The translations under genes were made by a program, and so were the position numbers. 5,841 nt of DNA, taken from Lysinibacillus sp. (GTDB lineage Bacteria; Bacillota; Bacilli; Bacillales_A; Planococcaceae). This document shows, in pieces, positions 1 through 5,841 of the stretch. The notes beneath the pieces are model-generated. The model searched no databases, was not told the origin of the DNA, and was given only the letters and a program-made list of their open reading frames with translations. The first letter of the stretch is position 1, and every line of letters begins with the position of its first letter. The DNA lies in the NCBI GenBank assembly GCA_012735355.1, contig JAAYHP010000375.1, forward strand, positions 1 to 5,841, written 5' to 3'.

Positions 1-318
1 CGTTAACACTACGTCTTCATTATATTTTTTCTTCATCCATTGAACAAAATTTAAGCTACCTTTATATTCACGGGATGTTGTAATCATTTCCAATCCATTT
101 AATTGTTCGAACAATTCCCCATCGACTAGGGAATCCGCATAAATTTTAGCATCCTCCACGTCATAGTAACCTAGTGGTTCTGGATATAAACCAACTAAAA
201 ACACTTTGGACTTATAGGGATTTCCGTTTACTTGAAAAGGTCGATATTTAATTTCTTCTGAAAGGCCATCAATTACCCACTCTTGTATTTTTCTGAAAAA
301 GCCCACTGAGACCGTCAT
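1..318 (-). CDS. Uncharacterised protein, N-terminal part (3' end beyond window)
   Basis: This open frame runs from an ATG at 318 off the left edge, giving 106 uninterrupted codons. The start at 318 is preferred over an in-frame ATG at 327 because AAAGG (328-332) lies 8 bases before the former and directly abuts the latter. The visible protein starts MTVSVGFFRKIQEW and has no signal peptide or membrane segment, so it is probably cytoplasmic. A hydrophobic strand followed by a turn, KVFLVGLYPEPLG (residues 38-50), is the most distinctive element; a charged, probably helical stretch and WMKKKYNEDVVLT follow at the truncated end. The strand-then-G-x-x-P pattern faintly recalls the first motif of uracil-DNA glycosylase-like folds, but this is a weak guess and I do not recognise the family. 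It lies downstream of the permease gene on the same strand, 120 bases away, and seems to have its own promoter. Confidence 0.8.
   Translation of the reverse strand, partial: MTVSVGFFRKIQEWVIDGLSEEIKYRPFQVNGNPYKSKVFLVGLYPEPLGYYDVEDAKIYADSLVDGELFEQLNGLEMITTSREYKGSLNFVQWMKKKYNEDVVLT
101..116. repeat. Perfect 16-bp palindrome inside the left-edge gene
   Basis: AATTGTTCGAACAATT reads the same on both strands and lies within the coding sequence of the left-edge gene, over codons for E68-L73. A 15/16 copy occurs in the gene's promoter 311 bases upstream in the gene's direction. It may be an auxiliary operator, but a coding-sequence coincidence is possible. Confidence 0.45.
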
Positions 319-381
319 TTTTCTCATCCTTTACTATCTTTTGCTCCCGCCGAAAACCTATAACACCAGCTATTTTCCTAC

Positions 382-390
382 ATTATATCA
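382..390 (-). promoter_or_regulatory. Candidate extended -10 element
   Basis: On the minus strand this reads TGATATAAT, a perfect TATAAT hexamer preceded by the TGn extension. The expected -35 position (TATAAA at 17 bases) matches poorly, but extended -10 promoters tolerate this. It is an alternative or second start for the left-edge gene, about 64 bases before its ATG. Confidence 0.4.
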
Positions 391-402
391 ACTAAAGTAG
401 GG

Positions 403-431
403 ATTTTATATAATTATTCGAACAATTTCAA
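403..431 (-). promoter_or_regulatory. Candidate sigma-A promoter for the left-edge gene
   Basis: Read on the minus strand, TTGAAA (426-431) and TAAAAT (403-408) are separated by exactly 17 bases, a good match to the housekeeping sigma-A consensus. It sits just downstream of the permease stop codon and about 85 bases before the start of the left-edge gene. Its spacer is occupied by a near-perfect palindrome (412-427), so a repressor bound there would block polymerase. Promoter activity is inferred from sequence alone. Confidence 0.5.
412..427. promoter_or_regulatory. Operator-like palindrome, promoter copy
   Basis: The sequence AATTATTCGAACAATT is a 16-base inverted repeat with one broken pair. 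It lies within the spacer and touches the -35 of the candidate promoter at 403-431. It matches 15 of 16 bases of the perfect palindrome at 101-116. Position and symmetry suggest a binding site for a dimeric regulator; which one is unknown. Confidence 0.4.
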
Positions 432-438
432 AACATTG

Positions 439-1869
439 TTAATCTAATTCACATTCTTCAAGGCGAACCATTTTCGTTTTACGTTTAATCTTATAACCAA
501 ACCAAAATATTAAAAATAACGGAATTCCTATATAAGAAACGGCAATTCCATACCAATCAATTGTTCCAATAAAGGCGCTATAATTTTGACCAACAATGAC
601 GATTAAGCAAAGAATGAGTGCAAACAGTGGACCAAATGGGTAAAAGGGAGCTTTATATGGTAATTCCTTCAAATCCCGTCCTTGTTTTATAAATGCCTTT
701 CTAAAGCGATAATGGCTGATGGCAATTCCAACCCATGCGATAAAACCAGATAAACCTGAAGCATTCAATAACCAAATATAAACAATACCATCTCCAAAGA
801 AAGATGATAAAAAGGCTAAACATCCAACTGCTAAAGTAGCCAATAACGCATAAACAGGTACTCCCCGTTTATTTAACTTAGTGAAAATTTTCGGTGCTTT
901 CCCGTCAACAGCTAACTGCCATAACATACGGCTAGAAGCGTATAGCCCTGAGTTACCTGCAGATAGCATCGCTGTTAATATAATAGCGTTCATAACAGAG
1001 GCAGCAAAAGCGATTCCTAATTTTTCAAACACTAAAGTGAATGGTGATACCGCCACATCTTCTGATAATAGGCGAGGATCTGTATAAGGAATCAGTACAC
1101 CAATAGCAAAGATCGCTAAAATGTAAAACAGTAAAATTCGCCAAAAAACAGAACGGACTGCCTTCGGAATATTTTTACCAGGGTCTTTCGTTTCCCCCGC
1201 TGTAATCCCTAATAATTCTGTTCCTTGAAAAGAAAATCCAGCAGCTAAAAAGATACCGAAAATGGAAAGGAATCCTCCGTTGAAAGGAGCTTCATCAATA
1301 AAGAAAATCGCAAATCCAACTGGCTCCCCACCAATAATACCGAAAATCATAAAAAATGAAGTAATGATAAAAATAATAACCGTCACGACTTTAATCATCG
1401 CAAACCAATATTCACTTTCACCATATACATTCACCGATAATAAGTTAAAAGTCAGTACTACTACAATAAACAGTATTGTCCATAGAGCTGATGAACTATC
1501 TGGAAACCAATATTTCATTATAAGGTTGACCGCCGAAATTTCCGCTGCAATAGTGATGGCCCAGTTATACCAATAATTCCATCCCATCGCAAAACCGAAA
1601 GCAGGGTCTACAAATTTTGTTGCATATGTACTAAATGATCCAGAAGAAGGCATATAAGCGGCCATCTCCCCTAAACTAGTCATCAAGAAGTAAACCATCA
1701 TTCCTATTAAGGCATAAGCAACTAATGCACCACCAGGGCCGGCTTGTGCAATCGATGCGCCACTGGCAAGAAACAATCCTGTTCCGATTGTTCCCCCTAA
1801 ACTTATCATTGTAATATGCCGGCTTTTTAAGCCGCGTCTAAGTTCAATGTTTTCCGTATCTTTATTCAT
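439..1869 (-). CDS. lysP: Lysine-type amino acid permease, APC superfamily (LysP-like)
   Basis: This 476-residue inner-membrane protein is predicted to import lysine, or a related basic amino acid, by proton symport. Length and sequence closely follow what I recall of E. coli LysP. Shared features include the N-terminal LRRGLKSRHITMISLGGTIG block (10-29) with the GTIGTGLF substrate-backbone loop in TM1. Others are QAGPGGALVAY (42-52), the TM3 region GFAMGWNYWYNW (92-103), and FSFQGTELLGITAGETKDP (212-230) in and after TM6. SAGNSGLYASSRML (303-316) and GIAISHYRFRKAF (381-393) are also conserved. About 12 membrane segments are expected. The ATG at 1869 follows AAAGGAG by 7 bases. The gene is divergent from the MFS gene across 207 bases. 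No strong terminator follows its stop, so transcripts may read into the left-edge gene. I see no lysine riboswitch in its leader. The family is certain; lysine specificity is inferred from similarity. Confidence 0.92.
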   Translation of the reverse strand: MNKDTENIELRRGLKSRHITMISLGGTIGTGLFLASGASIAQAGPGGALVAYALIGMMVYFLMTSLGEMAAYMPSSGSFSTYATKFVDPAFGFAMGWNYWYNWAITIAAEISAVNLIMKYWFPDSSSALWTILFIVVVLTFNLLSVNVYGESEYWFAMIKVVTVIIFIITSFFMIFGIIGGEPVGFAIFFIDEAPFNGGFLSIFGIFLAAGFSFQGTELLGITAGETKDPGKNIPKAVRSVFWRILLFYILAIFAIGVLIPYTDPRLLSEDVAVSPFTLVFEKLGIAFAASVMNAIILTAMLSAGNSGLYASSRMLWQLAVDGKAPKIFTKLNKRGVPVYALLATLAVGCLAFLSSFFGDGIVYIWLLNASGLSGFIAWVGIAISHYRFRKAFIKQGRDLKELPYKAPFYPFGPLFALILCLIVIVGQNYSAFIGTIDWYGIAVSYIGIPLFLIFWFGYKIKRKTKMVRLEECELD

Positions 1870-1960
1870 GTTGAATCTCCTTTAGTTGTTCAATTACTCA
1901 TTTCTCACAGTATTTCCCGTTGTTGATAAAATTCTCGCAAGGTATTCTTTGTAAGCATTC

Positions 1961-1983
1961 CTCTACCAAATTTTGTGATAGAG
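1961..1983 (-). repeat. Small inverted repeat in the divergent region
   Basis: On the minus strand CTCTATC and GGTAGAG can pair over seven positions (one G-U) across a 9-base loop. No T-run follows on either strand, so it is not a terminator. It could be an operator or a hairpin in the permease leader. Confidence 0.35.
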
Positions 1984-1985
1984 AG

Positions 1986-2013
1986 GTATCATTAATTTTG
2001 TATCAATTTTTTA
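1986..2013 (+). repeat. Imperfect tandem 14-mer beside the MFS promoter
   Basis: GTATCATTAATTTT (1986-1999) is followed immediately by GTATCAATTTTTTA (2000-2013), matching at 10 of 14 positions including a shared GTATCA. The second unit overlaps the candidate -35 of the MFS promoter. It may be a regulator site or simple AT-rich drift. Confidence 0.3.
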
Positions 2014-2038
2014 CGCATCGAGTTGCCTACTATATATT
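2010..2038 (+). promoter_or_regulatory. Candidate promoter of the MFS gene
   Basis: TTTACG (2010-2015) and TATATT (2033-2038) are separated by 17 bases. The -35 matches the consensus at four of six positions and the -10 at five. Transcription would begin near 2045, giving a leader of about 30 bases that contains the Shine-Dalgarno sequence GGAGGG (2066-2071). Confidence 0.4.
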
Positions 2039-2076
2039 ACACTATTTTTGTCATTTTTAATTCTCGGAGGGTCCAT

Positions 2077-3279
2077 ATGAATATTAATCGCGAGACTTCG
2101 AATAAAAAAACTTATTTCACTTTTGCGACAATCTCCTTTATTATTGCAATCATCTTTTTCGCTACTACTGTACGAACACCAATCACAGGGGTCGGTACGA
2201 TTATTTCCTATATACAAAATGATTTAGGTATTTCTTATACACTCGCTGGTTTTTTAACTACGATACCACTGTTAGCCTTTGCGATCGTTTCTCCTTTTGC
2301 ACCGAGGATTGCCCGTAAGCTCAGTATGGAGTATACATTATTTTATTCATTAATTCTTTTAGCTGTTGGAATTATTCTTCGATCTTTCGGAAATATTTCC
2401 TTATTAATATTCGGAACGATTTTAATTGGTGTTGCCATTTCTTTTGGAAATGTTTTATTTCCAAGCTTTTTTAAAGCAAAATATCCATATCGAGTCGGCT
2501 TGTTAACTGGAATATATACCGTTTCAATGAACATTTCTGCAGCTGCATCTCTAGCCTTCAGCCAACCGATTGCCGAACTTACAGATTATGGGTGGCAAGG
2601 CGCTTTAGGTTGTACAGTCATCCTAGTTATTATAACAATGATTGTTTGGATTCCAATTCTTCGAGGTAATCGAGTTAATACAGCAAATGCAAATCAAGAT
2701 AAGAAGGCAATAAAAATATGGAAATCACCGTTAGCTTGGGCCATTGCTATGGCAATGGGGATGCAATCATTATTGTTTTACTGCGCTACTGCCTGGATTC
2801 CCGAAATTCTAGTTTCTCAAGGATTCAGTCTTGATAAGGCCGGAATCATGGCATCTGTTTTTCAATTATCCCAAATGCCGATGACTTTCTTTATACCAAT
2901 TCTTGCTGAAAAGTTGTCATCCCAAAGGTCCATAGTTTATTTCTTTACAATATGCTATTTCATTAGTTTTAATGGTCTTCTCTTCCAGTGGACAGATTTA
3001 ATGTTAATATGGATGATCCTTTTAGGTTTAGCAGCTGGTGCCTCCTTCGGGCTTGTCCTCATGTTCTTTACGTTGCGCACAAAAACTGCTTATGAAGCCT
3101 CAGAAATATCTGGCTTTGCCCAATCTTTCGGTTATTTAGTTGCTGCCATTGGGCCGGTATTGTTTGGTTTTATCCAAGAAGTAACGGGAAGTTGGACGAT
3201 TCCAAATCTATTATTTTTAATAGCTTCTTTTGTTCTTTTTGTGTTTTCTTTTATCAGTTCAAAACAGCGATATATTTAA
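2077..3279 (+). CDS. MFS transporter, CynX/NimT family
   Basis: This is a 400-residue, 12-segment major facilitator protein of the cytoplasmic membrane. I chose the ATG at 2077 because GGAGGG ends 5 bases before it; an in-frame TTG at 2023 has no such site, would add 18 residues and would overlap the promoter. Typical CynX/NimT features are an arginine early in TM1 (VRTPITGVG, 32-40) and the block TTIPLLAFAIVSPFAPRIAR (61-80). GNVLFPSFFK (124-133), YGWQGALG (171-178), KSPLAW (216-221) opening the second half, and SGFAQSFGYLVAAIGPVLFG (345-364) also fit. The arrangement closely resembles E. coli YeaN/NimT (2-nitroimidazole export) and cyanate transporter CynX. Family members handle small organic anions or aromatic compounds, and the substrate cannot be read from sequence. 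No cyanase or nitroreductase gene is adjacent. The nuclease gene follows after 78 bases with no clear terminator between, so co-transcription is possible. Confidence 0.9.
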   Translation: MNINRETSNKKTYFTFATISFIIAIIFFATTVRTPITGVGTIISYIQNDLGISYTLAGFLTTIPLLAFAIVSPFAPRIARKLSMEYTLFYSLILLAVGIILRSFGNISLLIFGTILIGVAISFGNVLFPSFFKAKYPYRVGLLTGIYTVSMNISAAASLAFSQPIAELTDYGWQGALGCTVILVIITMIVWIPILRGNRVNTANANQDKKAIKIWKSPLAWAIAMAMGMQSLLFYCATAWIPEILVSQGFSLDKAGIMASVFQLSQMPMTFFIPILAEKLSSQRSIVYFFTICYFISFNGLLFQWTDLMLIWMILLGLAAGASFGLVLMFFTLRTKTAYEASEISGFAQSFGYLVAAIGPVLFGFIQEVTGSWTIPNLLFLIASFVLFVFSFISSKQRYI

Positions 3280-3323
3280 TAAATAAGCGAAAAGCGAACA
3301 TATATACCCTTTTTGTGATAATA

Positions 3324-3329
3324 TATAAT
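3324..3329 (+). promoter_or_regulatory. Candidate -10 element of the nuclease-like gene
   Basis: A perfect TATAAT hexamer lies 28 bases before the TTG start of the Mrr-like gene. The base stretch at the proper -35 distance (3301-3306, TATATA) is a poor match, so this may be a weak or secondary promoter. The flanking sequence is AT-rich and could produce the hexamer by chance. Confidence 0.35.
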
Positions 3330-3357
3330 TGAGTATTTGCAGTAAGGGGTAAAGACT

Positions 3358-3912
3358 TTGACAAAAAGCATTAGAAAAAAAAATAGATTCACTCGATTCT
3401 TCTCACGCCTTCTCTTCGTCATCGTAATTATTTTGGGCTGGTATTATACTCAAACGTTGAAAGGAACGCTTATTACGATTTGTTTTTATCTATTGCTAGT
3501 CTTGTTTTTGAAAATTTGGTGGAAAACTCGCGGATTTATGAAACTGAGAAAAGCAAGAATAAAAGAAATCGATAAGATGACTGGCGAAGAGTTTGAACAG
3601 TTTTTAGGATTGCTGTTTAAAAAACGTGGGTTTAAAGTATCCTTTACGAAAAGTTCTAGCGATTACGGAGCCGACCTGATTTTACAAGATCGGAAAAATA
3701 CAATTGCCGTTCAAGCAAAACGGTATTCTGGCTCTGTAGGTGTAAAAGCCGTTCAAGAAGTGATTGGTGCTTTAAAAATGTATGATGCGACAGAAGCTTG
3801 GGTTGTGACGAACAGTTATTTCACGAAACAAGCGCAAAAGTTAGCTGAATCCAATGATGTATATTTGATCGATCGAGATGAACTAATCGAAATCATTCTT
3901 AATTCAAAATGA
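3358..3912 (+). CDS. Membrane-anchored Mrr-type restriction endonuclease-like protein
   Basis: This 184-residue protein begins with a basic tail (TKSIRKKNR) and two hydrophobic segments at about 14-30 and 37-53. A basic linker (WKTRGFMKLRKARIKE) follows, then a C-terminal Mrr_cat-like (PF04471-type) PD-(D/E)XK domain. Nuclease-like elements visible are MTGEEFEQFLGLLFKKRGF (74-92, first helix with its glutamates), YGADLIL with D106, and AVQAKRY giving Q119-x-K121. The D, Q and K positions look intact, so DNA cleavage is plausible. The two membrane segments and basic linker suggest a cytoplasmic nuclease domain tethered to the membrane. The start is TTG, supported by AAGGGG ending 8 bases upstream. 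No methyltransferase or specificity gene is nearby, which fits Mrr-like proteins that work without a cognate methylase, or a repair or DNA-uptake role. Family is confident; cellular role unknown. Confidence 0.88.
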   Translation: MTKSIRKKNRFTRFFSRLLFVIVIILGWYYTQTLKGTLITICFYLLLVLFLKIWWKTRGFMKLRKARIKEIDKMTGEEFEQFLGLLFKKRGFKVSFTKSSSDYGADLILQDRKNTIAVQAKRYSGSVGVKAVQEVIGALKMYDATEAWVVTNSYFTKQAQKLAESNDVYLIDRDELIEIILNSK

Positions 3913-3916
3913 AAGA

Positions 3917-3977
3917 GAGTAAGGCTGTCTAAAAAGTACACCCTTGTTATTTTTCCAGACAGCTCTACTCCCTTTTT
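3917..3977. terminator. Shared terminator between converging genes
   Basis: GAGTAAGGCTGTCT (3917-3930) pairs with AGACAGCTCTACTC (3957-3970) over 14 positions with one mismatch and one G-U. The 26-base loop is itself flanked by AAAAA and TTTTT that can extend the stem. On the plus strand the stem is followed by CCTTTTT (3971-3977), a classic intrinsic terminator for the Mrr-like gene. On the minus strand the stem follows the SLC13 stop codon and is trailed by a weaker CTCTTTC stretch, so it may stop both directions. Confidence 0.8.
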
Positions 3978-5820
3978 ATAATGGAAATAATAATGGGATA
4001 ACGATCATCATTACGATGAGCATGATGAATTGCAACGGCACACCAATTTTTACAAAATCCATAAACTTATATCCACCAGCCGTTAACACTAAAGAGTTCG
4101 TTGGCGAAGCAATCGGCGTTGCAAAGGCCATTCCACTTGCCGCTGCAACAGCAATCATAAAGGTATATGGATTGGCATCCATCGTCAACGCGGCATTCAT
4201 CGCAATTGGCGCAAATAATACAGCCGTCGCTGAATTGCTTATAAATTGACCGAATACAATCGTTAAGCAATAAACGCCAACTAAAACACCAAAGGCACCA
4301 TAATCCCCTAATAATTTGATAATTCCGTCAGCTAAAAGAGTCATTCCTCCGGTTTTTTCAAGGGCTGTTGCCATCGGTAACATCGCTGCTACTAAAACGA
4401 TGCTTTCAAAATTCATTTTATCGTAGGCATCGTCCACATTTCGAAGACATCCAGTAATAATCATTAACACCGCACCAATCAACACACAAATCACTGCATC
4501 GAACACTTCAAACACCATTAAGCCGACCATTAATAACAATATCAATGCAGCAATTTTTGCTTTCCCCGTCGCTGCAATGTGGCCTGCGATTTCCCTTGGT
4601 TGCCCTACCACCACCACGTCTTGTGTTTCCTTCGATAAAAACTCAATAGCTTCCCATGTACCTTGCACTAAAATAGCATCTCCAAATCGAAGCCTTTGGG
4701 AAGCGATGTTTTCTGTTAAATACTTCCCTTTTCGATTGATTCCTATAATATTTACATCATATTTTTCGCGAAAACCAATTGCACGTACCCTTTTACCAAT
4801 TAAACGGGACTGGGGAGTTAACAATACTTCCGCAACACCTATATCTTTTGATACTAAATCGTTAGATTCTTCCTTTTTTAATTCTTGTAATATTAGATTA
4901 AATTCCCCAATAAACTTTAATACATCTTCTTGCTCCCCTTGTACATATAATTCATCACGAGGATCAATTACAGAAGTTGGCCCTGCTACTTCTTGATAGG
5001 TGGATGAAAAAACTTTCGGTCCTTCTGCTTGCTTCTGTATTTTCATGATGTAAACATTGTATTTTGTCGGTAATTTCAATTCAGCTAGCGTTTTTCCAAT
5101 AATCTTTGAATTTAAAGGGACATAAATTTTAAATAACTTATCATCTAAATGATACTCTTCTACAATTTTCTTCGGTGACAATATATAGGAACTACCTGAA
5201 ACTAACCCTTTGTTATCATTCGGAAGTAATTTATTCCGGACAATGACTAAATACAAAATGACAACAATAGCAGCGATAATTCCTATTGGTGTTATCGTAA
5301 AAAATCCTAATTTTTCAAAGCCATAATCCGCTAATATTTGGCTAACAATTAAATTTGGTGGTGATGCAATCAATGTCATAAGTCCAGACATGCTAGCAAT
5401 GTATGAAAGAGGTAATAAATACTTCGAGGGACTTACTCTTATGCTTAATGCAATGCTTACAACGATCGGCATCATTAATGCCACTGTCCCTGTATTACTC
5501 ATAAACGATCCAACGAAGGCTACAATGAGTAACAGCAATATAAATAATCTTAATTCGCTATTACCAGACCACTTTAATAGTAGCTTCCCCGCCATCCCAC
5601 TAAGCCCTGTTCGCATTAAACCTGCCCCAATAACAAATAATCCTGCTATCATGATGACAACCGAATTAGAAAAACCCGATAAGGCTTCCTGTGGCGTCAA
5701 GATTTCTAAAATTACTAACGCAAGTATGGCCATTACAGCAACTAAGTCCCCACGAATTCGATTGGAAATGAAAAGTATTATTGTAATGCCTAAAACGATA
5801 AACGTTAAAATTAATGACAA
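3976..5820 (-). CDS. SLC13/DASS-family anion transporter with two RCK_C domains
   Basis: About 614 residues if started at the TTG at 5820, which has GAGAGGG (5827-5833) 6 bases upstream. A second in-frame TTG at 5838 would add six residues but follows a stop codon directly, and its ribosome site would be outside the window. Numbers below use the 5820 start. The N-terminal membrane half (about 1-195) carries SNTGTVALMMP (108-118) and IASPPNLIV (151-159). The C-terminal half (about 422-614) mirrors it with SNSATAVLFAP (528-538) and IASPTNSLV (571-579). These are the paired SNT and P-N motifs that form the ion and substrate site in this fold. Between them, about 215-405, lie two soluble TrkA_C/RCK_C-like modules, each with an IGK element (SKIIGKTLAEL, SRLIGKRVRAI) and a late DELYVQG or DAILVQG strand. 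RCK_C domains in this group are thought to be cytoplasmic regulators. Sulfate, dicarboxylates or other anions with sodium are possible cargo. The second SNT is SNS here. Confidence 0.9.
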   Translation of the reverse strand: MSLILTFIVLGITIILFISNRIRGDLVAVMAILALVILEILTPQEALSGFSNSVVIMIAGLFVIGAGLMRTGLSGMAGKLLLKWSGNSELRLFILLLLIVAFVGSFMSNTGTVALMMPIVVSIALSIRVSPSKYLLPLSYIASMSGLMTLIASPPNLIVSQILADYGFEKLGFFTITPIGIIAAIVVILYLVIVRNKLLPNDNKGLVSGSSYILSPKKIVEEYHLDDKLFKIYVPLNSKIIGKTLAELKLPTKYNVYIMKIQKQAEGPKVFSSTYQEVAGPTSVIDPRDELYVQGEQEDVLKFIGEFNLILQELKKEESNDLVSKDIGVAEVLLTPQSRLIGKRVRAIGFREKYDVNIIGINRKGKYLTENIASQRLRFGDAILVQGTWEAIEFLSKETQDVVVVGQPREIAGHIAATGKAKIAALILLLMVGLMVFEVFDAVICVLIGAVLMIITGCLRNVDDAYDKMNFESIVLVAAMLPMATALEKTGGMTLLADGIIKLLGDYGAFGVLVGVYCLTIVFGQFISNSATAVLFAPIAMNAALTMDANPYTFMIAVAAASGMAFATPIASPTNSLVLTAGGYKFMDFVKIGVPLQFIMLIVMMIVIPLLFPL

Positions 5821-5841
5821 CTGAATCCCTCTCTTCAATTA

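Larger units (their letters stand above)
1870..2076. promoter_or_regulatory. Divergent intergenic control region
   Basis: These 207 bases separate the divergent lysP-like and MFS genes and must hold both promoters. On the lysP side only the Shine-Dalgarno sequence (1877-1883, AAAGGAG on the minus strand) is clear; no -35/-10 pair stands out. The conserved boxes of the lysine riboswitch (L-box) are not recognisable and no leader terminator with a T-run is present. The middle contains an inverted repeat (1961-1983) and an imperfect tandem 14-mer (1986-2013), both possible regulator sites. Confidence 0.5.

Noticed and set aside
420..441. AACAAT...ATTGTT hairpin just after the permease stop as a terminator
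   Set aside because: The stem is only six weak pairs with an 8-base loop and no T-run follows; the bases are better explained as part of the promoter and palindrome.
881..1576. Plus-strand open frames opposite the permease gene
   Set aside because: They are antisense shadows of lysP with no ribosome sites or recognisable protein features. The same applies to plus-strand frames at 3944-4249, 4577-4996 and 5390-5824 opposite the SLC13 gene.
1870..2020. Possible lysine riboswitch (L-box) upstream of the lysP-like gene
   Set aside because: The space is barely large enough, the conserved L-box segments are not recognisable and there is no terminator hairpin with a T-run before the start codon.
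2023..2076. An 18-residue N-terminal extension of the MFS protein from a TTG at 2023
   Set aside because: It lacks a Shine-Dalgarno sequence and overlaps the candidate -10, whereas the ATG at 2077 has GGAGGG at good spacing and yields the family-typical N terminus.
2077..3912. MFS transporter plus Mrr-like nuclease as a functional two-gene defence or resistance system
   Set aside because: They are on the same strand and 78 bases apart, but no functional link between the families is known to me, and a -10-like element precedes the nuclease gene.
1..4090. The 10-mer CGTTAACACT at 1-10 and again at 4081-4090
   Set aside because: Shared 10-mers are expected by chance in a window this long, and both copies lie in coding sequence in different frames.

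Overview
The window is AT-rich, and its genes carry strong purine-rich Shine-Dalgarno sequences; two of them use TTG starts. The proteins resemble those of low-GC Gram-positive bacteria, so the source is most likely a Bacillus-like member of the Bacillales. This is inferred from composition, start signals and protein style only. There is no rRNA, tRNA, CRISPR array or intact mobile element.

Layout from left to right: (1) 1-318, minus strand: the N-terminal 106 codons of an uncharacterised soluble protein that runs off the left edge. It is preceded by a promoter region carrying an operator-like palindrome. (2) 439-1869, minus: an amino-acid permease of the APC superfamily, very like lysine permease LysP. 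(3) 1870-2076: a divergent intergenic control region with small repeats and a candidate promoter for the next gene. (4) 2077-3279, plus: a CynX/NimT-type MFS transporter. (5) 3358-3912, plus: a small membrane-anchored protein with an Mrr-type nuclease domain. (6) 3917-3977: a long hairpin plus T-run that separates converging genes. (7) 3976-about 5820, minus: an SLC13-type ion transporter with two RCK_C/TrkA_C-like domains between its membrane halves.

Three of the five genes are transporters of unrelated families (lysine-type amino acid, organic anion or drug-like solute, inorganic or dicarboxylate anion). They do not form one evident pathway. Transcription units appear short: lysP possibly reading into the left-edge gene, the MFS gene possibly reading into the nuclease gene, and the SLC13 gene ending on its own at the shared terminator. 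This looks like ordinary chromosomal territory rather than an accessory island.

The most unusual signal is a perfect 16-bp palindrome inside the left-edge gene. It recurs with 15 of 16 bases in the spacer of that gene's putative promoter, which suggests an operator pair for an unidentified regulator. I found no convincing evidence of a new multi-gene system.
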